A DNA stretch of 64,000 nt from Kribbella italica (GCF_014205135.1 NZ_JACHMY010000001.1:5270001-5334000), one strand, 5' to 3'; shown: positions 52,270-60,957, counted from the first letter of the stretch. Program-made: numbers and translations. Notes: generated by a model from the sequence alone, not told the origin.

Positions 52270-52764
52270 TCAGAGGAACAGGGCCAGGTCGAGGCTGTCG
52301 ACGTACTGGCCGTCGATCAGGAACTCTCGTGGGTGAGTTCCTTCGACGACGTAACCGTGGCGCTCGTACAGACGCCTTGCGGCGGTGTTCACACCGTGCA
52401 CGTGCAAGGCGATCTTGCGGGCGCCACGGCGTTTTCCTTCTGCGGCGACGGCCTCCATCAGCACCGACCCGACGCCCTGCCCGCGCGCGTCGAGCGCGAC
52501 CGCGAGCCCGTTGATCGACAGCACGCCCGCACCTTCGGGGAACGGGTACTTCTCCTGCAGCCGGATGTAGCCCACCACGCGCCCGTCCAGCTCGGCGACG
52601 ATGAACGCCTCCGGCCCCCAGCGTTCGGCGAAGAAGGTCGTCCGGTCGCCCGCGGTCAACGAGGGAAACCCGGAACTCGCATCCCACGCCGTCAGCTCGA
52701 TCTCGAGCAGGGCGGCTTCGTCGGCCTCGACCGCCCGGCGTACGGTCACACGCTTGTCGCTCAC
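52270..52764 (-). CDS. GNAT-family N-acetyltransferase
   Basis: 164 residues, GTG 52762-52764. Canonical GNAT: VGYIRLQEKYPFPEG beta strands, INGLAVALDARGQGVGSVLMEAV with the acetyl-CoA-binding RGQGVG, and the NTAARRLYERHGYVVEG C-terminal strand. Substrate unknown. Separated from the next acetyltransferase by 25 bp on the same strand. Confidence 0.9.
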   Translation of the reverse strand: MSDKRVTVRRAVEADEAALLEIELTAWDASSGFPSLTAGDRTTFFAERWGPEAFIVAELDGRVVGYIRLQEKYPFPEGAGVLSINGLAVALDARGQGVGSVLMEAVAAEGKRRGARKIALHVHGVNTAARRLYERHGYVVEGTHPREFLIDGQYVDSLDLALFL

Positions 52765-52789
52765 ACCTCCATCTTCAGATGACGAGAGG

Positions 52790-53314
52790 TCAGACCGTCT
52801 CTTCCGGCGGATCCTCGGCGACGGCGAGCGTTCGCTGGGTCCACGCGACGTCGTGCCAGGCGCCGTTCTTCCAGCCGATCCGGCGGTAGGTGCCGATCGG
52901 CGCGAAGCCGAGGGCGGCGTGCAGGCCGACGCTGGCGTCGTTCGGCAACGTCATGCCGGCGATCGCCGTCCGGAATCCGCGCTCGGTCAGGCGCTCGAAG
53001 AGGGCTTCGTACAAGGCGCGTCCACCACCGGTACGACGTCGGCCGAGCTCGAGGTAGATGCTCACCTCGCACGACCACCGGTACGCCGCCCGCTCCTTCA
53101 TCGGCCCGCCGTACGCGTACCCGACGATCCGCCCGGCGTCGTCCTCCAGCACCAGCCAGGCGTGGCTCTTCTGGGCGGCGATGATGCGCTCGACCACCTG
53201 CGCCTCGCTCGGCGGATCGACCTCGAAGGTGATGGCCGTCTCGCGGACGTACGGCGCGTAGATCGCCGTACAGGCGGACGCGTCCTCCTCGGGCACCGCA
53301 TCCCTGATCCTCAT
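52790..53314 (-). CDS. GNAT acetyltransferase, phosphinothricin-acetyltransferase-like
   Basis: 174 residues from ATG 53312-53314. Pattern matches PAT/Bar-like proteins: MRIRDAVPEEDASACTAIYAPYV, TAITFEVDPPSEAQVVERI, GRRRTGGGRALYEALFERL and NDASVGLHAALGFAPIGTYRRIGWKNGAWHDVAW. Such enzymes acetylate glutamate analogues, methionine sulfone or other amines. Divergent from the XRE-cupin gene over a shared palindrome, so that regulator probably controls it. Confidence 0.9.
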   Translation of the reverse strand: MRIRDAVPEEDASACTAIYAPYVRETAITFEVDPPSEAQVVERIIAAQKSHAWLVLEDDAGRIVGYAYGGPMKERAAYRWSCEVSIYLELGRRRTGGGRALYEALFERLTERGFRTAIAGMTLPNDASVGLHAALGFAPIGTYRRIGWKNGAWHDVAWTQRTLAVAEDPPEETV

Positions 53315-53349
53315 GCCACCATAGTAGCCACAGCTGCCGCTATAGTGGC
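53315..53349. promoter_or_regulatory. Palindromic operator between acetyltransferase and XRE-cupin genes
   Basis: The 39 bp between the two start codons are almost a perfect palindrome: GCCACCATAGTAGC on the left and GCTATAGTGGC on the right. Each arm also contains a TATAGT/CTATGG -10-like box for the gene it faces, so a bound regulator would block both promoters. Confidence 0.55.
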
Positions 53350-53353
53350 AAGC

Positions 53354-53917
53354 ATGGACCAGCTCTCCGCTTCCCTGGCCGCGACCCTGCAGGCCGCCCG
53401 GCACGACCGGGACCTGTCGGTGAACGCGCTGGCCGAGCGCTCCGGCGTCTCCCGCGCGATGATCGGCAAGATCGAGCGCGGCGAGGCGCAGCCGACCGCC
53501 GTACTGCTCGGGCGGCTGTCCGGTGCGCTCGGCATGACCCTGTCGGAGCTGGTCGCCCGCGCCGAGCAGTCCGACGGCGATCGCGTACGGCGTACGGCCG
53601 AACAGCCCGTGTGGACCGACCCCGCGACGGGCTACCGCCGCCGCGCGGTCTCCCCCGGCACCGACTCGCCGCTGGAACTGGTCGAGGTCGAGCTCCCGCC
53701 GGGCGCCTCGGTCTCGTACCCGGCCGACGCGTACATCTTCAAGACCCAGCAGCTGTGGGTGCTGGCCGGCCGGCTGCGCTTCCACGAGGGCGAGCTCGTG
53801 CACGAGCTGGAAGCCGGTGACTGCCTCGAGCTCGGCGTACCGTCGCCGACCACGTTCCACAATCCTTCGGCGGCGCTCTGTCGCTATCTCGTGGCACTTG
53901 TGAAGACTCGTTCCTGA
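53354..53917 (+). CDS. XRE-family regulator with C-terminal cupin domain
   Basis: 187 residues from ATG 53354. Helix-turn-helix at residues 5-60 (DLSVNALAERSGVSRAMIGKIERGEAQPTAVLLGRLSGALGMTLSELV) followed by a cupin sensor (VEVELPPGASVSYPADAYIFKTQQLWVLAGRLRF, and VPSPTTFHNPSAA). This class controls adjacent transport or acetylation genes in response to small ligands. TerC follows 29 bp downstream. Confidence 0.92.
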   Translation: MDQLSASLAATLQAARHDRDLSVNALAERSGVSRAMIGKIERGEAQPTAVLLGRLSGALGMTLSELVARAEQSDGDRVRRTAEQPVWTDPATGYRRRAVSPGTDSPLELVEVELPPGASVSYPADAYIFKTQQLWVLAGRLRFHEGELVHELEAGDCLELGVPSPTTFHNPSAALCRYLVALVKTRS

Positions 53918-53946
53918 CCGGGGTCCGGTCGTGGTTGAGTACGTCC

Positions 53947-55203
53947 ATGGAGGTTTCACCGCTGGTCTGGATCCTGACCATCGCCGGCATCCTGGGGCTG
54001 CTCGCCTTCGACTACTTCTTCCACGTCCGCCGCGCGCACGTGCCGCAACTGCGCGAGGCCGCGCTCTGGTCCAGCGTGTACGTCGGGATCGCGCTGCTGT
54101 TCGGCGTCGGCACGTTCGTCCTCGGCGGGACCGCGGCGGGCTCGGAGTACTTCGCCGGGTACGTGACCGAGAAGGCGCTGTCGGTCGACAACCTGTTCGT
54201 CTTCCTGATCATCATGACCAGCTTCCGGGTGCCGCGGGAGGACCAGCAGAAGGTGCTGCTGTTCGGCATCATGTTCTCGCTGGTGGCGCGGACCGGGTTC
54301 ATCCTGCTCGGGTCGGCGCTGATCAACACGTTCGCCTGGGTGTTCTACCTGTTCGGCCTGGCCCTGCTGCTGACCGCCGGCAACATGCTGCGGCCGTCGA
54401 CCGAGGAGTCACACTCGGCGCAGAACGTGATCGTCCGGCTGAGCCGGCGACTGTTCCGGACGACCGAGTACTACGACGGCGACAAGCTGTTCACGGTGGT
54501 GGACGGCGTGCGCGCGATGACCCCGATGCTGCTGGTGATGGTCGCGATCGGCGGCACCGACCTGATGTTCGCCCTGGACTCGATCCCGGCGATCTTCGGC
54601 CTGACCCAGAACGTCTACATCGTCTTCACCGCCACGGCCTTCAGCCTGCTCGGCCTGCGCCAGCTCTACTTCCTGCTCGACGGCCTCCTGGACCGCCTGA
54701 TCTACCTGTCCTTCGGCCTCGCCGCGATCCTCGGCTTCATCGGCGTCAAACTCGTCCTGCACGCCCTGCACGAGAACAACGTCCCGTTCATCAACGACGG
54801 CGAACACATCGAGGTCGCCGAAATCAGCACCGGCCTCTCGCTGCTGGTCATCCTCGTGGTCCTGGTCATCACCGTCCTCGCCTCCCTCCTCAGCACCCGA
54901 GGCCGAACCCAAACCGCCATGGCCAACGCCCGCCGCGACGCCACGGCGTACCTGGACTCCGAGTACACCGACGACCCCGTCGAACGCGAACGCATCTACC
55001 GCCGCCTGATCGAGTCCCGCGACCACATCATCGAACTCGGCCCCAAAGCCAAACAGATCGTCAAGAACGAGCCCGAACTCCTGGAACTCTGCGGCCGAGC
55101 CGCCCTGAGCCACGACGCCGCCATCGCCAGCGGCCAACACCCCGCCGACGAGGTCCTCGGGCCAGACCCGACCCCGCTCTACGGGCCGCAGCAGAAGAGC
55201 TGA
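53947..55203 (+). CDS. TerC-family integral membrane protein
   Basis: 418 residues from ATG 53947 (a TTG four codons upstream is an alternative; GAGG inside the start region confuses ribosome-site calls). Nine or so membrane segments with the TerC signatures EKALSVDNLFVFLIIMTSF and GGTDLMFALDSIPAIFGLT, acidic residues in membrane segments that are thought to bind metal. TerC/Alx members take part in manganese efflux or tellurite resistance. The C-terminal 100 residues are hydrophilic. Follows the XRE-cupin gene, possibly as one unit. Confidence 0.93.
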   Translation: MEVSPLVWILTIAGILGLLAFDYFFHVRRAHVPQLREAALWSSVYVGIALLFGVGTFVLGGTAAGSEYFAGYVTEKALSVDNLFVFLIIMTSFRVPREDQQKVLLFGIMFSLVARTGFILLGSALINTFAWVFYLFGLALLLTAGNMLRPSTEESHSAQNVIVRLSRRLFRTTEYYDGDKLFTVVDGVRAMTPMLLVMVAIGGTDLMFALDSIPAIFGLTQNVYIVFTATAFSLLGLRQLYFLLDGLLDRLIYLSFGLAAILGFIGVKLVLHALHENNVPFINDGEHIEVAEISTGLSLLVILVVLVITVLASLLSTRGRTQTAMANARRDATAYLDSEYTDDPVERERIYRRLIESRDHIIELGPKAKQIVKNEPELLELCGRAALSHDAAIASGQHPADEVLGPDPTPLYGPQQKS

Positions 55204-55228
55204 GCACATCCCACGCAGCCGCCTAGGC

Positions 55229-55400
55229 TCGCTGGCGCTCGCACGGCGCCTGCTCCCGCCCGCCCGTTGGTGGGTGCGCGTGCTTGCGCCCGCTTCAAGT
55301 GCGCGCTGACGCGCTTCTTTGAAGGCAGTGCGAGCTGGCGCACGAGCACGCGTGCTTCGCCCGCTTGAGTGCGCGCTGGCGCGCTTCGTTGAAAGCGGCC
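55229..55400 (+). repeat. Left copy of dispersed GCGC-rich repeat
   Basis: Begins CTCGCTGGCGCTCGCACGGC and continues through GCTCCCGCCCGCCCG and TGCGCGCTGACGCGCTT to about 55400. The segment 55250-55315 matches, with roughly 85 percent identity by eye, the reverse complement of 60943-61008; a second TGCGCGCTGGCGCGCTT block follows at 55369. 55204-55488 has no gene. Confidence 0.7.
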
Positions 55401-55488
55401 GGCCTGTGGACGGCCACCGCTGCCCAGCGAGGGCAGCCGGCCTTCGGTCGGGGTGCGCGCTACCGCACGCACCATGCGTCCTACTTCG

Positions 55489-56424
55489 CTACTGCCATGA
55501 GTTGCGGTCCGGATCCCACGTGCCGCTGGCCCGGTCGCCGTTGAGGACCTCGTCAAGACAGGCGCCGCAGAAGCTCAGCGCCGCGTTCAGATCCCAGTAC
55601 TCGCGTGAATACTCCGCGAACTCCGCAGCCGCTCGAGGGAAGTCGACGCCCCATTCCTCACCGGGCACCTCGACGCTGCGAGGCAGTGACATCTGGCGTC
55701 GACCGGTTTCTCGCTGGAGGACCGTGACCAGCCGTGCAGCATCGAAGGGAACAGCGCTGACGATCCGCACGATGTCGGCCAGGTCACGGTACCGGCTCGA
55801 TGCTTTGTCGCCGCTCTGACCATGTCGCTCGTAGAGGGCGCAGATCTTGTCGGCGAGATGATTCTCGATCGGGACAGTGGGGACCGAGGGCAGGTCCTGC
55901 AGAGTCTCGTGCTCGATAATCGGCTTCAGGGCCACCTGATCTACCGGAGCATCAACATGCCGGCGGGTGGTGAGGTCGATGCTGAACGTCTCGAACACCT
56001 GTCCGCCCAGCAGCGCCCGTGCCTTCACTTTGGCGGTTTCCGCACCGTACCCGTAGGCGTCGGGTTCCCGATTGGTGGTCAGTGAATGCAGGTCGAACTC
56101 GAACGGATCCCCGCGGTGCGGTCGGCTGGAGAGTAGCCGGAGTTCCGATAGGGCAGCTTCCGCGCTGTCCCACGCCGTCTGGCGAGCCAGGTCGATGTCT
56201 TGAGTGAAGCGACCACTGCCGATCCGAATCAGCAGGGCGTTGCCACCTAGGAGCACCCAGGGTGCGTCCTGGTCCTGAAAGAGCCGGCTGAGGAAGATCG
56301 TGAAGATGTACTGCTTGCGAACCGGGTCGGCCGCGACGCCGCGACTTCTGGCCTCGTTCGCCAGCCTTGCCCCCAGGGCCACCCTGAGACGGCTCGCTTC
56401 CAGTAGCGTCAAAGGTTCAGCCAT
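55489..56424 (-). CDS. AbiEii-type nucleotidyltransferase toxin
   Basis: 311 residues from ATG 56422-56424 with AAGGAGG 9-15 bases upstream; the longer reading is not needed. Nucleotidyltransferase motif LLGGNALLIRIGSGRFTQDIDL at 58-79 (G-[GS], Asp-x-Asp), later Lys in DKICALYERH. AbiEii proteins are the toxins of type IV abortive-infection systems, adding nucleotides to a cellular target. Overlaps the AbiEi gene by 8 bp, the conserved arrangement. GC content falls below the neighbours. Confidence 0.9.
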   Translation of the reverse strand: MAEPLTLLEASRLRVALGARLANEARSRGVAADPVRKQYIFTIFLSRLFQDQDAPWVLLGGNALLIRIGSGRFTQDIDLARQTAWDSAEAALSELRLLSSRPHRGDPFEFDLHSLTTNREPDAYGYGAETAKVKARALLGGQVFETFSIDLTTRRHVDAPVDQVALKPIIEHETLQDLPSVPTVPIENHLADKICALYERHGQSGDKASSRYRDLADIVRIVSAVPFDAARLVTVLQRETGRRQMSLPRSVEVPGEEWGVDFPRAAAEFAEYSREYWDLNAALSFCGACLDEVLNGDRASGTWDPDRNSWQ

Positions 56425-57250
56425 CGTCGGCCTCCTTACTCTGCCGACGGTCGACATCTGGTGTCAGGTGTTTCTGCGTCGCCAGCTGATACCGCGCGGC
56501 CTCGCGCCTCACCTCGCGGAGTTGTTCGGCAACAGCCCGACTGACGACATCGTCGAGCCGGGGCGTGACCGCTTGGAGAAGCTTCTCCTGCAGATCGGGA
56601 GCGACCAACTCCAGCACCCTCGCGTCAGGTCGGTAGCCGGCTGTCTCCAGCAGAGCGACGAGCAGCGCATCACCATCGGGTGATCCGAAGCGGTCTGCCG
56701 ATGGCTCGAGCGCCTGGGCGAGACGGTCGGCAGCGGTGCCCTTGGTGAACGCATCACGGACCACAGCCGCGAGGTGATCGAAATCGGTACCGCCTGCAGC
56801 GAGGTCTTCGACGGTCCGCGCAACACTGGTCACCGGCAACCCCTCGACCCAGACGACGTCTCCATCGGACAGATCGCGCTTGCGATACCGGGTGTCCGGC
56901 TGCGTGGTTTGCCGACGCACCGCAGAAGAGAATTCGTACTTGGCCGGCAGCAGGTCACCTAGTCCGTGCACGGCTGCGGCTGACTCACCAGAAACTACGG
57001 TCAGCGGCTGATCTGCCGCCGACCGGCCGCCAGCGGAAAGCCATGCCGCCCGCAGGCCTTGCAGTGGCCCTGTGTCGGCCGAAGGGAGCGAGTAGACGCC
57101 ATGCCGGACACGCTGCAGAGTGCCACGGTCGGCGAGCCGCGACAGCCGCATCTTGGAAACACCGACCTCGGAGGCTTGGGCGGTGGTCACCAGTCCCCAT
57201 TGACCGGACCCGAGTAGTTCCAACGTCTCCAACACGTCTAGTGCAAGCAT
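56417..57250 (-). CDS. AbiEi-type antitoxin
   Basis: 277 residues. ATG 57248-57250 chosen: GGAGGTGA sits six bases upstream; a GTG three codons earlier overlaps the site. N-terminal winged helix (GLVTTAQASEVGVSKMRLSRLADRG) and VRHGVYSLPSADTGPLQGLRAAW of the AbiEi/transcriptional-regulator family, then SVARTVEDLAAGGTDFDHLAAVVRDA. It represses its own operon and neutralises AbiEii by family knowledge. Promoter carries an AGTAAC/GTTACT inverted repeat. Confidence 0.9.
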   Translation of the reverse strand: MLALDVLETLELLGSGQWGLVTTAQASEVGVSKMRLSRLADRGTLQRVRHGVYSLPSADTGPLQGLRAAWLSAGGRSAADQPLTVVSGESAAAVHGLGDLLPAKYEFSSAVRRQTTQPDTRYRKRDLSDGDVVWVEGLPVTSVARTVEDLAAGGTDFDHLAAVVRDAFTKGTAADRLAQALEPSADRFGSPDGDALLVALLETAGYRPDARVLELVAPDLQEKLLQAVTPRLDDVVSRAVAEQLREVRREAARYQLATQKHLTPDVDRRQSKEADDG

Positions 57251-57276
57251 CTGTCTCACCTCCCAACTACTTGGAT

Positions 57277-57327
57277 AGTAACACTCTAGGCGTTACTTTT
57301 GAAGCGCCTTCCGCTTCTAATGTTACT
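57277..57327. promoter_or_regulatory. Operator/promoter of the AbiE operon
   Basis: An AT-rich patch 27-77 bases before the antitoxin start. AGTAAC (57277-57282) and GTTACT (57292-57297) form an inverted repeat; GTTACT recurs at 57322-57327, and a GAAGCG/CGCTTC hairpin lies between. Typical of an autoregulated AbiEi site. Confidence 0.5.
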
Positions 57328-57742
57328 TTCCAAGATCGACCGATGCACATGTCCGGCGCTACTGGACGCCTTTGGGGCGGGATTCAGCGCGGCGGGTGCT
57401 CGAGCACCTGCCACTCCGCGCCTTCGCCGTAGGCCCCGTTGTGCCAGAACACCGAGATGACCGGCCCAACGACCTGCGCACCGGCGGCAAGACCAGAGCT
57501 CACGGTCTATCCCGCAAGGCGCACCGCGTCATCACGCGTCGGCGTAGCCGCCGAAACCTGCAAGTAGTCAGCCATGGGCCGGTTTAGGACCGGAGCTGCG
57601 GGACGACGTGCTTGCGGGATCAGCCCATGAGCCGGGCACCCAACCACACCCAGCGCAACAGGCGTCTCCTGTTGTACACCCGCGCGGTAGCGCGGTACAT
57701 CGGCGCGCTGCGCTTGAGAACGGCTCGCTCGGCACCTCAAAT
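57328..57742. other. Gene-free stretch with one copy of the GCGC repeat
   Basis: 415 bp. GCGCGGTAGCGCGGTACATC at 57681-57713 resembles the 39-bp unit of the array at 60841-60957. No convincing gene; a short plus-strand frame at 57372-57587 lacks ribosome site and family resemblance. Confidence 0.5.
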
Positions 57743-58141
57743 TCACCGCAGCCACGGCCAGACACGTGGCGCTGTCGTGAGAAGACCGATCGCCAATACG
57801 GTGATGAAAGCTTGGAAGACCCGGCCAGCAGCGCCACCGCTGCCCGGATCGAAGACGTAGTTGGCGTATCCATTCGCTGCGGCGTCGGTGGCCAGGACTG
57901 CACAGCCAAGAACGAGGCCGATGCGCCGGCCCAACAGCAGAAGTAACGCCGCGACTGCATCGAAGACGACCAAGAGCGTGAAGTACAGCGCCAGCCACAT
58001 CGGGTACCGCTCGTAGGCATCGAGTCCACGGTCGGCGATGGCAACGGCGTGCACGACAGTGCCGTAGGAAAAGACAACCGCAGCGCCACAGACGATCAAC
58101 TTGATGGATCTCGGCACCGCCGCCCACTCTTCATCGATCAC
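57743..58141 (-). CDS. Small membrane protein, four helices
   Basis: 132 residues from GTG 58139-58141. Four hydrophobic segments (for example LIVCGAAVVFSYGTVVHAVAIA, LALYFTLLVVFDAVAALLLLLG, GLVLGCAVLATDAAANGYA, FQAFITVLAIGLLTTA), short hydrophilic ends. I do not recognise a family. Codon bias is coding-like. Lies alone between the AbiE operon and YdcF. Confidence 0.65.
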   Translation of the reverse strand: MIDEEWAAVPRSIKLIVCGAAVVFSYGTVVHAVAIADRGLDAYERYPMWLALYFTLLVVFDAVAALLLLLGRRIGLVLGCAVLATDAAANGYANYVFDPGSGGAAGRVFQAFITVLAIGLLTTAPRVWPWLR

Positions 58142-58237
58142 TCTCTCACCACATCACAGTCACCAGCACGATTTGACCTTTTGTCCGCATCGGAGGCCTT
58201 GCTTGTGGCCGGCCACCGTCGTCCAGCGCGGACTTCT

Positions 58238-58280
58238 CGCTCGCTAGCGCTCGATCGGTGCCTGCCGCCGGCCTGTTGGT
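58238..58280 (+). repeat. Partial copy of the left dispersed repeat
   Basis: CTCGCTAGCGCTCGATCGGT through GGCCTGTTGG corresponds, in the same orientation, to 55229-55270. The gap 58142-58382 otherwise holds nothing I can name. Confidence 0.5.
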
Positions 58281-58382
58281 TTCGGCCAGCATCGTCCCCA
58301 ATGCCCCGACTAGATGCAGGGTCGACAGCCGTGGAAGCAGTTCAGATGGCGAATCGCACAGGTGTGAACGGCTGCTGTGACC

Positions 58383-59063
58383 TCACCTGATCAGGCGGCT
58401 GACGTAGCCGGCCTCGATCAGGCGTCCGTAGGCGGCGCTGACGTCATCAGGCACGACCTGCTCGACAGCGAAGCCAAGTGCCGGGTACTCGATCACCCGC
58501 TGCAGGTCCCCGACAAGCATGTCGAGAACCAAACTCGAGTCTCCAATGCTGTCGAGGTAGTCGGCGAACTCGATCGACTCTGAGGCACAAACGGCCTCGA
58601 CCTCCGGCCACACCTTCTGACAGGTCGCGAAGGCTCTGCGCTCCATGTACGGCTTGGAGATCAGCAGGACCGAGCCGACCGACGCCATCCTGTCAGCGAG
58701 GACTTCGCGCGTGAAGGCGATGTTCTGGCCGGTGTTGGTCGCTCGTGGTTCGACCAGCACCGCAGAGTCCGGTACGCCGAGTTCGATGGCATGTTCGCGG
58801 TAGTGAACCGCTTCGCCGCGAGGGAACCGCGCTGCCGTCGTACGGCTGGTCGCTCCTGTGAAGACGAGTGACGGGAAGAAGCCCCGGTGATAGAGGTCGG
58901 CGGCGAAAGTCGCGACGCCCAGGTCGTGACTGCCGAGTCCGATACCGACGTCAACCGGTCTGAGCTGGTGGTGCATCTGGTGGTAGTCCCAGATCAACTG
59001 GGCATCCTTGAGCTGATCATCCGTCGGAACGTTTCCGGGCGTGTTGATTCTTGCCTCCATCAT
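58383..59063 (-). CDS. YdcF-family (DUF218/SanA-like) protein
   Basis: 226 residues; ATG at 59061-59063 or 59058-59060. The YdcF/ElyC fold is visible: PVDVGIGLGSHDLGVATFAADLYHRG, PSLVFTGATSRTTAARFPRGEAVHYREHAIELGVPDSAVLVEPRATNTGQNIAFTRE and LISKPYMERRAFAT. Function in actinobacteria unknown; often paired with an XRE/TPR regulator, as here, sharing ATGA overlap with it. Confidence 0.88.
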   Translation of the reverse strand: MMEARINTPGNVPTDDQLKDAQLIWDYHQMHHQLRPVDVGIGLGSHDLGVATFAADLYHRGFFPSLVFTGATSRTTAARFPRGEAVHYREHAIELGVPDSAVLVEPRATNTGQNIAFTREVLADRMASVGSVLLISKPYMERRAFATCQKVWPEVEAVCASESIEFADYLDSIGDSSLVLDMLVGDLQRVIEYPALGFAVEQVVPDDVSAAYGRLIEAGYVSRLIR

Positions 59064-60149
59064 CGACGTACCCCGCTGGTGTTGTCGGCCAAGGCTCTGA
59101 TGCGGTCAATGCTGGCGACTTGATGAATGAGTTTGTGCTTCATCGCATGGATCCGCGATCGCTCCAACAGCGCGACGGCGCTACCTCGGGTCGCTTTGTC
59201 CGCCAGAAGGATATGCGCGCGAGCAGTATCGAGTTTGACGCGCTGCAGTGGGGAGTCGTCGCGGCTGTTCGCGACGGCAACGTCCATCGAGCGATGAGCC
59301 GTGTCCGGATTGCCGGCAGCGAGATGCGCCAATGCGAGCTTCTGATGGGCGACTCCCCACTCGTCCGGCTCGTCCAGGGTCTCGAAGTCGCCGATCGCAC
59401 GTCCGATCGCTGCCAGTGCGGCAGCGGCCCTCTCGTCGCCGAACTGCGGGGACTTCGCCAGGGCGGTCCCGATCCAGAGCCGTGCTCGCGCACGGTCGAG
59501 CGGGTTGAGACGCTCGTCGTCGGCGAGTTCCTGGTAGCTGCGTGCGGACTGCTCGATCTCGCCCGACATCTCGGCGACGACTGTGAGGAGCAGTTCGGTC
59601 TGGCCCACCCGAGGTGCCGCTTTGAGGGCGGCGAAGGTAGCAAGCGCCTTCTTGTACGCCGATCTCGCTGAGCCGGGCCCGGTGAGTTCGCCCTGATCGC
59701 GCTGCAGGTTGCCCAAGAGCACCAGAGAACGCGCTTGGAGGTACAGGCCGGCCTGGTCAAGCTCTGTCTGAGCCGCACGCCCCAGCCACCGCTCGACCAA
59801 GCGAGATGCCAGTCCGAAGTTCTGCCGATCCGCGTAAAGGCGGGCGCGATCCAGGTCGTCGACCCAGGACTCGTTGTCCCACCGGGTCAGCGGTCGCGGT
59901 CGGGGCTGCCCGTCACTTGTCCGAAGAGTTTCGAAGCGGGCGCGAGCCTCGGCATCGGCCTGAGCGAGCACCGTGTCCAGCGCAGCTTGCATGTCCGGTC
60001 GCGGCTGGCGCGAGAGACCTGCGGCCTCCCACTTGGACACTGTCCGGATCGCGACTCCGAGGTGTTCGGCGAATGCGCGCACGCTGAACCGCAGGGCCAG
60101 ACGCAAATGCCCTGGCCTCGAACCCAGTCCACGTGATGACGCTCCGCAC
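59060..60149 (-). pseudogene. XRE/TPR regulator, apparently frameshifted by one T near 60107
   Basis: The main frame gives LRLALRFSVRAFAEHLGVAIRTVSKWEAAG (HTH) and then an all-helical TPR-like region to the stop at 59060, but its first possible start (TTG 60106) falls inside the HTH. In the next frame, GTG 60147-60149 with GAGAGGAG upstream starts VRSVITWTGFEARA, the N-terminus these regulators normally have. Removing one T from GCATTTGCG (60105-60110) joins the frames into EARALRLALR. So either a single-base insertion (real or a sequencing error) or a programmed slip. 348 codons downstream remain intact. Cotranscribed with YdcF. Confidence 0.7.
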
Positions 60150-60291
60150 CGAACTCCTCTCCGACCGCAATCAAAGCAGGAATCAGGCTCGTGCGCAGCG
60201 CAGGTGCCACGGAAGTTCCACAGCCGGTCATTGGGGTAAATCGGCCTGCACCGCAGGCTGATCCCGAACCCAATCCGAAGGAGTGATCCGC

Positions 60292-60627
60292 GTGCCCTGC
60301 CCAGTCGACTACACCCGGCCCCTGCTGCTCGGGTACGTGCTGAAACACCTCCTCATGACCGACGGCGAGTTGGCAGACATCAAGGACCAACTGGAGACCT
60401 TCGCTCGGACCGAGGGGTTTGCGATGGGCACGGTGTACGTCGAAGAGAACGACACCAGTCCGGCGGCGTTCGAGGCTCTGATCGATGCGGTGAATCGCTA
60501 CGAGGTCACCGCCGTCGTCATCCCCAGCCGCTTGCACTTCGCGGCACTGGCGGTGACACACAACGTGAAGGACACCTTCGAGCGGACGACCGGCGCACGC
60601 GTCGTCGTTGCCAGTCCGTCCCTCTGA
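60292..60627 (+). CDS. Small protein resembling a serine-recombinase N-terminus without catalytic serine
   Basis: 111 residues from GTG 60292 (GAAGGAG 8 bases upstream; GTG 60283 overlaps it). Pattern of a resolvase fold: LGYVLKHLLMTDGELADIKDQLETFARTEGFAMGTVYVEEND, then AFEALIDAVNRYEVTAVVIPSRLHFA. The usual catalytic Ser and Arg of the N-terminus are replaced (GYVLKH). Divergent from the XRE/TPR gene. Such proteins are seen beside XRE regulators in actinobacteria; function unknown. Confidence 0.65.
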   Translation: MPCPVDYTRPLLLGYVLKHLLMTDGELADIKDQLETFARTEGFAMGTVYVEENDTSPAAFEALIDAVNRYEVTAVVIPSRLHFAALAVTHNVKDTFERTTGARVVVASPSL

Positions 60628-60840
60628 GCCGGGGAGCCCAGGAACGATCCCTGTTCGAGTGCCGCGCCCTGTGCCGCCTCACCACTCGAGCAGGGACCTG
60701 AAGGCCGGCCGGTCCGGCGTTGCCCTGCGCGCGTCGGGTCGGCCGTTCCACGACGAGCGGGCGGTGGAGAGCACCCGGGCCGCATCGCCGGGCAAGCCCG
60801 TGGGACGCCAGCGGCGAAGAGCTTCTCTGCGCGGTAGCGC

Positions 60841-60957
60841 GTGCTCGCGCGATAGCGCGGCACTTCAGCGCGCCAGCGCGTGCTCGCGCGATAGCGCGGC
60901 ACTTCAGCGCGCCAGCGCGTGCTCGCGCGATAGCGCGGCACTTCAGCGCGCCAGCGC
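60841..60957. repeat. Three perfect tandem copies of a 39-bp GCGC unit
   Basis: Units start at 60841, 60880 and 60919 with GTGCTCGCGCGATAGCGCGG and end with CAGCGCGCCAGCGC. They are identical by eye. The unit is itself palindrome-rich (GCGCGATAGCGC). A diverged single copy is at 57681-57713. The gap 60628-61091 has no gene. Confidence 0.85.

Noticed and set aside
57507..58127. A 206-codon minus-strand frame overlapping the small membrane protein
   Set aside because: Arg/Cys/His-rich shadow; the alternate frame 57743-58141 has clear membrane helices.
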